DNA from: Pleurocapsales cyanobacterium LEGE 06147
GTDB lineage: Bacteria; Cyanobacteriota; Cyanobacteriia; Cyanobacteriales; Xenococcaceae
Reading direction: 5' to 3'
Length of the DNA stretch: 48,418 nt
Assembly: GCA_015207585.1 (NCBI GenBank)
Contig: JADEWQ010000038.1
Span: 1-48,418, forward strand
Part shown: positions 43,098 through 48,418 of the stretch, in pieces
Layout of the letters: every line of letters begins with the position of its first letter
Numbering within the stretch: the first letter of the stretch is position 1
Notes under the pieces: model-generated
Told to the model about the DNA's origin: nothing
The model's input: the letters and a program-made list of their open reading frames with translations, nothing else
Database searches by the model: none
Made by a program: the position numbers and the translations under genes

Positions 43098-43838
43098 ATG
43101 AATAATAATCAACCCAGATCGATATTTCCTGGAGAGGTATTTGCCCGCACGGCAGATTTTGACAAAGGCATTCGTCAATTAATTCCCAAATATGACGAAA
43201 TGCTAGATACAGTTGTTGTCTGTTTACCTGCCCGAGTCGAGCGCATTTTGGAGTTAGGTTGCGGTACGGGAGAACTTAGTTTAAAACTACTCGAGCGTTT
43301 TTCGACAGCAGAGATTTTGGCTGTTGATTATTCTCCTCGCATGATTGAGTGGGCTGAGTCAAAAATAAAATCTGCTGGCTATGGCGATCGCTGGAAAAGT
43401 AGCGAGCTAGATTTCGGTGATTGGGCAAATAACCGAGAGGTAGATCCCGTTGGCAAAGGTTATGATGCTTGTGTTTCATCTCTGGCGATTCATCACCTCA
43501 GCAATGAGATGAAAGAGAAGTTATTTAAGAAAATTAAAAATAGTTTAAAGCCAGAAGGAGTTTTTTGGAATGCAGACCCAATTGCGCTCGAATCTCCTCA
43601 ATTAACAGAAATTTATCAAACCGTACGGGAAGATTGGACAACTAAACAGGGAGCTACTTTAGCTCAAGTAAGAGCAAAAATAGGGACGAGTAATGATTAC
43701 GGTTATTCTAGCCACGACCAATTGGCAACTATGGAAGAGCATCTGCAAATGCTACAAACTGCCGGGTTTGTCTCTGTTGCAGTACCTTGGAAATATTACG
43801 GCTTGGCAGTCATTGGTGGCTGGATCGATCGCAGTTGA
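43098..43838 (+). CDS. Class I SAM-dependent methyltransferase
   Basis: 246 residues. The SAM-binding motif I is ILELGCGTGELSLKLL (about 50-65), followed by ILAVDYSPRMIEWAESKI (motif II), a LDFGDW acidic position and YDACVSSLAIHHLSNEMKEK (motifs III/IV). The C-terminal part (SSHDQLATMEEHLQMLQTAG FVSVAVPWKYYGLAVIGG) is the usual lid and end strands. The acceptor substrate is unknown; small-molecule methylation is likely. It starts 60 bases after the protease-GUN4 stop and could be in the same unit. Confidence 0.85.
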   Translation: MNNNQPRSIFPGEVFARTADFDKGIRQLIPKYDEMLDTVVVCLPARVERILELGCGTGELSLKLLERFSTAEILAVDYSPRMIEWAESKIKSAGYGDRWKSSELDFGDWANNREVDPVGKGYDACVSSLAIHHLSNEMKEKLFKKIKNSLKPEGVFWNADPIALESPQLTEIYQTVREDWTTKQGATLAQVRAKIGTSNDYGYSSHDQLATMEEHLQMLQTAGFVSVAVPWKYYGLAVIGGWIDRS

Positions 43839-43848
43839 AGCTTGTAGA

Positions 43849-43866
43849 GACGTAGCATGCTACGTC
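43849..43866. repeat. Perfect palindrome repeat after the methyltransferase
   Basis: GACGTAGCATGCTACGTC is a perfect 18-base palindrome flanked by GTAGA and CCTAC. It belongs to the GTAGGGACGTAGCATGC type of dispersed repeats of cyanobacteria. Confidence 0.8.
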
Positions 43867-43952
43867 CCTACGTCGTTCAAAATGCCTTGTTCGCTGTAAG
43901 AAAATATCGATGTTCTAATCTACAGTTCCCTTGATATAAAAGAAAATCTCTC

Positions 43953-43999
43953 AGGCGATCGCTAGTCGGTAATAGCAACAAAACAGCGATCGCCTTTTG
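43953..43999. terminator. Hairpin made of two HIP1-bearing arms between convergent genes
   Basis: AGGCGATCGCT (43953-43963) and AGCGATCGCCT (43985-43995) form an 11-base stem with a 21-base loop, followed by TTTTGTT on the plus strand. Each arm contains the octamer GCGATCGC. It lies where the plus-strand methyltransferase and the minus-strand DUF2470 gene meet, so it may end the plus-strand transcript. Confidence 0.6.
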
Positions 44000-44008
44000 T
44001 TAAGAAAA

Positions 44009-44293
44009 TTATGCTTGTAATTTTCTAGCCTGTTTGACCATCTCGCTCAAAGTATAATGAGCATCTTCTGCGTCTTTGAGAGTATGATCGAATTCGATCC
44101 TGACAGAAACAGTTTCGCCGTCAATAGTGGCAGCTAAATTTAGCCCTTGGGGATCGATCGAAATCATTTTGGCTGCTTCTGTCTGGGGAGAATTCCCAAA
44201 CGCTTTGGCGTATAAAACCAATGCATCGGCGTGATCTTCATTCATGTGTTTGCAGATGCGATCGCTAATTGCGGGAGTAATTGTTTCAGACAT
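44009..44293 (-). CDS. DUF2470 domain protein
   Basis: 94 residues, a single DUF2470 domain: ISDRICKHMNEDHADALVLY AKAFG, a MISIDPQGLNLAATI strand and VRIEFDHTLKDAEDAHYTLS EMVKQARKL. The HMNEDHADAL motif is the one found at the C-terminus of heme-related HugZ-type proteins and pyridoxamine-oxidase-like proteins. Stand-alone copies are common in cyanobacteria. Its start overlaps the end of cobK by eight bases, so translation is probably coupled and the function may concern tetrapyrroles. Confidence 0.9.
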   Translation of the reverse strand: MSETITPAISDRICKHMNEDHADALVLYAKAFGNSPQTEAAKMISIDPQGLNLAATIDGETVSVRIEFDHTLKDAEDAHYTLSEMVKQARKLQA

Positions 44294-45068
44294 ATTTAAA
44301 ATAATGCTCGCGACAAAAAACCATAATTTCGTTTATACATGAAGTTTGTTGCGGATAAACAACTTTTGGTCGGGTAATGACAATTAGTCCAATACCTAAC
44401 TCTTTTGCCACCGCACGTTTAATATCCTCTCCTCCAGGTTTACCAGAAGCTTTCGTTACCACTAGCGAAATCTGCCATTGTCGCCACAAAGCCTTTTCTA
44501 ATTCTGCGCCGATGGGAGGACGGAGGGCAATAATTTTCTCTGATGTAAAGCCGGCAGCAAGAGCAACTTCTACTGATTCTAACTTAGGCAGAATCCGTGC
44601 AAATAGAGTCGAACGATGGTGCCAGGACTTAAACAAAGGTAAAGCCTGACAACCAACAGTTAATAATACCCTTTCTCCTTGCAGATAATTGCCTTCGATC
44701 AGACTTTCAAAGCTATCCAACTCAACAACAGATTCGGTATTTTTAATCGATAACTGGTGTACTAAAGGGCGTTCGTAGCGGAGATAGGGAATCCCAATGG
44801 CTGTAGCAGTAGCGATCGCATTTTGGGATACTTCAACTGCGTAGGGATGAGAAGCATCTACTATTGCAGCAATATTTCCTTGTCTACAAAAATGGCTCAT
44901 GGCTGCCCTATCCATGCGTCCTACCCATACCTCACAATCGGGAGGATAAAGAGATCGTGCTGCGCTCGTTGCAACAGCGATCGCCAAAGGTAATCTAGTT
45001 GTAGCGATCGCTTTAGCAATAGTAACACTTTCTTTAGTGCCGCCAATCAACCAGATTTTTCTCTCCAT
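44286..45068 (-). CDS. cobK: Precorrin-6A reductase CobK/CbiJ
   Basis: 260 residues from ATG 45068, which follows GGAGAAC; a TTG three codons earlier is less likely. It reduces precorrin-6A with NADPH in cobalamin synthesis. The N-terminal motif is IWLIGGTKESVTIAKAIA. ASHPYAVEVSQNAIA holds the conserved His-Pro, followed by IPYLRYERP, VLLTVGCQALPLF and LFARILPK. The end carries VVTKASGKPGGEDIKRAVAK and IVITRPKV. It is co-directional with and overlapping the DUF2470 gene. No other cobalamin gene is in the window. Confidence 0.92.
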   Translation of the reverse strand: MERKIWLIGGTKESVTIAKAIATTRLPLAIAVATSAARSLYPPDCEVWVGRMDRAAMSHFCRQGNIAAIVDASHPYAVEVSQNAIATATAIGIPYLRYERPLVHQLSIKNTESVVELDSFESLIEGNYLQGERVLLTVGCQALPLFKSWHHRSTLFARILPKLESVEVALAAGFTSEKIIALRPPIGAELEKALWRQWQISLVVTKASGKPGGEDIKRAVAKELGIGLIVITRPKVVYPQQTSCINEIMVFCREHYFKYV

Positions 45069-45135
45069 GTTCTCCAAAAGTTATTAATTTTAATCCCGAG
45101 CGAGCTTTTACTGGTAACTGGCGATTAAAAACTAT

Positions 45136-45327
45136 CTATCCTTTAAGAGCCTTCTGAAAGTTTTTACGATAAGATTTGTTAGCAACGAGAAACGCAGGCC
45201 ACAAAAGGGACAAGATGAGTTTATTGGGTAAATTAGGATTAAAGTTAGTTTTTCTAAATCCCGTCCAAAACTTCCATATTCCACCAAAATAAACAATTAT
45301 CAGGACAAAACCTAGTAATTGAGCCAT
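45136..45327 (-). CDS. Small cyanobacterial membrane protein
   Basis: 63 residues. One hydrophobic helix at the N-terminus (MAQLLGFVLIIVYFGGIWKF W) is followed by a soluble part (TGFRKTNFNPNLPNKLILSL) and a second hydrophobic stretch (LLWPAFLVANKSYRKNFQKA). The FGGIWKFW.GFR.TNF pattern looks conserved from memory of cyanobacterial genomes, but no family name is known to me. A binding site GGGAG lies about 11 bases upstream on the minus strand. Possible thylakoid location is only a guess. Confidence 0.7.
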   Translation of the reverse strand: MAQLLGFVLIIVYFGGIWKFWTGFRKTNFNPNLPNKLILSLLWPAFLVANKSYRKNFQKALKG

Positions 45328-45761
45328 GATTTTATCAGTCTCCCAGCAATAATTGACCTAATGCTACTTATAAGTTTGTATAAATAGCTTTTACAATCAA
45401 TTTTAAGCCAATCTTTCTCCAGAGGCTGCTTTGGTTTCTTTTCAGATTAAGTTTTGTCTACAATGACAAAATGATCGACCATTCAGTCTTGAATAGAGAT
45501 TTGCTTTCTCAATTCTCCAGTGCTTTATTAAAAACAGCATTCAAAGAGAAAGAGAAAAAAAGGTGCTTCCATTTTTTTCAGTTGCTTCTTTCATTTTCTT
45601 GCCTATCCTTAAAGGAATTTTACTGAAATATAAAATGCAGTTATTGAAAAAAACTTCTGAAATGATAGTAACTGTCAGAAAGTACGAGAATATAAAGAAA
45701 ATATAAGCCGGAAAATCAAGTTTAACTATCCCGAAATTTAACTGAAAAGCAAGGAGGAACT
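45328..45761. other. Long AT-rich spacer before the nucleotidyltransferase gene
   Basis: 434 bases. A 51-codon frame at 45471-45626 has low-complexity composition and no binding site. AGGAGG at 45750-45757 serves the next gene. A weak inverted pair, ACTTCTGA and TCAGAAAGT (45651-45682), lies about 90 bases upstream of it and might be a regulatory site. Nothing else is seen. Confidence 0.4.
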
Positions 45762-48290
45762 ATGCGTGCAGTGCTGATGGCTGGAGGTTCTGGAACTAGA
45801 CTGAGACCTCTAACCTGCGATCTGCCCAAACCGATGGTACCGATACTCAATCGTCCGATTGCAGAACACATCATCAATTTACTCAAGCGAAATAACATCA
45901 AAGAAGTTATTGCTACTTTGCATTATCTACCAGACGTAATGCGAGACTACTTCCAAGATGGAAGTAATTTTGGCATTGAGATGACTTATTCGGTGGAAGA
46001 AGACCAACCACTAGGTACTGCTGGCTGTGTCAAAAATATTCAACAATGGTTGGACGATACCTTTTTAGTTATTAGCGGTGACGGGATTACTGATTTCGAT
46101 CTGCAAGCTGCTATCGAATTTCATAGACAAAAGCAATCCAAAGCAACTATAGTACTAACTCGCGTACCCAATCCAGTCGAGTTCGGAGTTGTGATTACGG
46201 ATGAACAAGGACATATTCGTCGTTTCTTGGAAAAACCGTCTACCAGCGAAATTTTCTCCGATACGGTAAATACAGGAACCTATATCCTCGAACCAGAGGT
46301 ATTAGATTATCTACCTGAAAAGGAAGAATCTGATTTTTCTAAAGATTTATTTCCCCTTTTATTAGAAAAAGGAGAACCAATCTACGGCTATATTGCTGAA
46401 GGTTACTGGTGCGATGTCGGTCATTTAGAAGCTTATCGGGAGGCACAATACGATGCCTTAGAAAGAAAAGTTAAGATAAATTTTGCCTATCAAGAGAAGT
46501 CCCCCGGACTTTGGCTAGGTGCAAATACTTATATCGATTCGACAGTAAAAATCGAAACCCCTGTCTTGATTGGCAGCAATTGCCGCATCGGTCCGCGAGT
46601 AAATATTGAAGCAGGTACGGTAATTGGAAATAATGTGACTATTGGTAGCGATGCCGATTTAAAACGTCCAATTATCTGGAACGGGGTAACTATTGGCGAA
46701 GAGGCGCACTTAAGAGCTTGTACCATCGCGCGCGGGACTCGGATAGATCGGCGGGCACAAATCTTAGAGGGAGCAGTAGTCGGTCCCTTATGCTATGTAG
46801 GAGAAGAATCACAAATTGCCCCTGGCGTTCGCGTCTGGCCAAACAAAAGAATTGAATCCGGTGCTATTTTGAACATAAACCTGATCTGGGGTAATACCGC
46901 ACAGCGCAATCTTTTTGGTCAACGAGGCGTTTCCGGACTAGCTAATATCGATATTACTCCAGAATTTGCCGTTAAATTAGGTGCTTCCTACGGTTCGACC
47001 CTCAAACTCGGTTCGTCAGTTTTGGTTTCTCGAGACCAGCGCAGCGTCTCTCGAATGGTTACCCGTTCCCTAGTGGCTGGACTGATGTCGGCGGGAATAG
47101 ATGTACAAAATTTAGAAGCAACGGCTATTCCCATCTCCCGTACCATGACTACTACTCTAGGAGTAGTTGGCGGAATTCACGTCCGCTTAGAACCAGACCG
47201 CCCCGATCATATTTTGATCGAATTTTTTGACAAGCACGGTATTAACATTTCTAAATCCCGAGAAAAGAAAATAGAAGGAGCCTATTTTAAAGAAGACCTC
47301 CGTCGCGTACCTATCGAAGAAATCGGTAATGTTACTTATCCCCACCAAGTCATTGAAACTTATAACCTTAGCTTTGAAAAACATTTAAACATCGAAGCAA
47401 TTCGTCACAGTGGAGCGAAAATTGTTATTGACTATGGTTATGCTGTTTCTGGCGCAGTATTACCCCTATTACTGACTAAATTTAGTTGTGATGCGGTCGT
47501 TCTCAATGCCAGTCTAAAACAAACAGCCCTCTCCGCAACGGAAAAAGAAACTTTACTCTATCAGCTTGGTCGAGTAGTAGAATCCCTGAAAGCTAATTTG
47601 GGAGTTCAGGTATCTGCCAATGGCGAACAATTTATTCTAGTCGATGAATCGGGTCTACCCATTCGGGGCGAGACTTTAACAGCATTAATGGTCAATACAA
47701 TTTTGACCGCTTACCCGCGTGGTAAGGTTGTAGTTCCCGTTCACGCTTCTAGTGCAGTAGAACAGATTGCTCATCGTCATGATGGCCAAGTAATCCGTAC
47801 TAAAGCTAATCCCACAGCTCTGATGGAAGCATCTCAGGCTAACGATCATGTGGTCTTAGGAGGAAGTGGGGATATGGGCTTTATTTTCCCCCAACTGCAT
47901 CCAGGTTTTGATGCTATGTTTGGCATTGCTAAACTTTTAGAGATGCTAACCATTCAAGAGCGATCGCTAGCTCAAATTCGTAGCGAACTTCCCCGCGTTT
48001 GTCACAAGTCTTATAGTATTCGCTGTCCTTGGAAATTTAAAGGCGCGCTAATGCGTCATTTAGTAGAAACTCATCCGGCAGAAAACTTAGAGTTAATTGA
48101 TGGAGTCAAAATAATTAATCCTCGCAATGATAATTGGGTATTAATTCTACCCGATGCAGGAGACCCCTTAGTTCATATTTTTGCCAACAGCGAAGACCGC
48201 GATTGGGTTGATGAGTCTCTTGCCGAATATCGTCAAAAAGTCCAAGACTTTATCGAACAGGAGCAAGATTTGATGAGAGATAGTCTCTAA
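45762..48290 (+). CDS. Mannose-1-phosphate guanylyltransferase-like protein with degenerate phosphomannomutase domain
   Basis: 842 residues, with AGGAGG upstream. Residues 1-232 are a nucleotidyltransferase domain (MAGGSGTRLRPLT 6-18, LPKPMVPILNRP, VISGDGITDFD, EKPSTSEIFSDTVNTGTYIL, YWCDVGHLEAY). Residues 255-375 form a left-handed beta-helix (isoleucine-hexapeptide repeats). Residues 385-835 are a phosphohexomutase-like region. The expected serine loop TASHNP is absent (the position reads GGIHVRLEPDRPDHILIEFF), the metal loop DGDGDR is LVDESGLP, the sugar loop is GGSGDMGF, and the phosphate loop RxSGTEP is LPDAGDPL. The domain is therefore probably regulatory or structural. The product may be GDP-mannose or a related sugar for envelope polysaccharides. 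Confidence 0.85.
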   Translation: MRAVLMAGGSGTRLRPLTCDLPKPMVPILNRPIAEHIINLLKRNNIKEVIATLHYLPDVMRDYFQDGSNFGIEMTYSVEEDQPLGTAGCVKNIQQWLDDTFLVISGDGITDFDLQAAIEFHRQKQSKATIVLTRVPNPVEFGVVITDEQGHIRRFLEKPSTSEIFSDTVNTGTYILEPEVLDYLPEKEESDFSKDLFPLLLEKGEPIYGYIAEGYWCDVGHLEAYREAQYDALERKVKINFAYQEKSPGLWLGANTYIDSTVKIETPVLIGSNCRIGPRVNIEAGTVIGNNVTIGSDADLKRPIIWNGVTIGEEAHLRACTIARGTRIDRRAQILEGAVVGPLCYVGEESQIAPGVRVWPNKRIESGAILNINLIWGNTAQRNLFGQRGVSGLANIDITPEFAVKLGASYGSTLKLGSSVLVSRDQRSVSRMVTRSLVAGLMSAGIDVQNLEATAIPISRTMTTTLGVVGGIHVRLEPDRPDHILIEFFDKHGINISKSREKKIEGAYFKEDLRRVPIEEIGNVTYPHQVIETYNLSFEKHLNIEAIRHSGAKIVIDYGYAVSGAVLPLLLTKFSCDAVVLNASLKQTALSATEKETLLYQLGRVVESLKANLGVQVSANGEQFILVDESGLPIRGETLTALMVNTILTAYPRGKVVVPVHASSAVEQIAHRHDGQVIRTKANPTALMEASQANDHVVLGGSGDMGFIFPQLHPGFDAMFGIAKLLEMLTIQERSLAQIRSELPRVCHKSYSIRCPWKFKGALMRHLVETHPAENLELIDGVKIINPRNDNWVLILPDAGDPLVHIFANSEDRDWVDESLAEYRQKVQDFIEQEQDLMRDSL

Positions 48291-48303
48291 CTTCATCTAG
48301 TTT

Positions 48304-48360
48304 CTCGGCAGGAGACTCCCGCTATACCCGTCGAGGGTTAGCGGCGAGAGGAATGCCGAG
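48304..48360. repeat. Nested palindromic repeat at the right edge
   Basis: Outer arms CTCGGCA (48304-48310) and TGCCGAG (48354-48360) enclose a hairpin of CCGCTA-t-ACCC and GGGTTAGCGG (48319-48344, loop GTCGA). The 11-mer GCAGGAGACTC within it matches the repeat at 14824. It may end the nucleotidyltransferase transcript or be a mobile repeat. Confidence 0.6.
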
Positions 48361-48404
48361 TCCTCCATAATAATGTTTACAGATTTCGTGATAAAATGTA
48401 AGGC

Positions 48405-48418
48405 ATGACTGAACGGGC
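48405..48418 (+). CDS. Possible start of a gene cut by the window edge
   Basis: ATGACTGAACGG begins at 48405, four codons before the end, and follows TAAGG closely. The preceding DNA (about 48376-48397, TTTACA and TAAAAT) is promoter-like but the spacing is poor. The product cannot be named. Confidence 0.25.

Noticed and set aside
45471-45626. 51-codon frame before the nucleotidyltransferase gene
   Set aside because: Low-complexity Lys/Phe/Leu/Ser composition, no binding site and no recognisable motif.

Overview
The window is a stretch of cyanobacterial chromosome. It carries psbU, a CO2-uptake NDH-1 operon (ndhF4-ndhD4-cupB type), ycf33 (DUF751), a COP23-family gene, DUF4327 and the photosystem II S4-domain protein, and the HIP1 octamer GCGATCGC recurs throughout in genes and spacers. 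The moderate-to-low GC content, the many short interspersed palindromes and the mix of genes suggest a unicellular or baeocystous cyanobacterium (Pleurocapsales/Chroococcidiopsis-like); that placement is inference. I saw no tRNA or rRNA gene and no CRISPR array.

Layout. 1-400: 5' end of an IS5-type transposase. 400-3700: small stress-type genes (DUF2267, a lipoprotein, a YdaT/DUF2188 protein) and a site-2 protease with CBS domains. 3.8-8 kb: membrane proteins, rlmD, a cluster of four hairpins, a secreted protein and the remnant of an M48 protease. 8.2-11.4 kb: a CHASE3-like histidine kinase with a NarL-type response regulator and two unknown genes. 11.6-16.5 kb: a UPF0182 membrane protein, a MITE-like element, 1-Cys peroxiredoxin and psbU, which diverge from a spacer holding five regularly spaced repeats. 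16.6-22 kb: nadB, map, and the serA-prmA pair. 22-30.5 kb: S4 protein, RppB-like kinase, ycf33-rbfA-GH3, DUF4327, two small cyanobacterial proteins, a CDF transporter. 30.5-33 kb: three exact DnaA boxes in phase, a solute-binding protein, cysC, and a structured RNA that looks like 6S RNA. 33-38 kb: the NDH-1MS'-type CO2-uptake operon with a possible 27-residue peptide inside it. 38-43 kb: argJ, then COP23, a secreted trypsin-like protease and a secreted protease fused to a GUN4 domain. 43-48.4 kb: a methyltransferase, cobK-DUF2470, a small membrane protein and a large sugar-nucleotidyltransferase with a phosphomannomutase-like tail whose catalytic motifs are missing.

Functional themes. Most genes are housekeeping: NAD, serine, arginine, sulfate and cobalamin metabolism, ribosome and rRNA maturation, and carbon acquisition. 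The least ordinary items are the COP23/protease/GUN4 cluster, the repeat array in front of the peroxiredoxin, the DnaA-box cluster, the 6S-like RNA, and short palindromic repeats that form the C-terminal codons of at least six genes. All identifications come from reading sequence and motifs; no database search was run.
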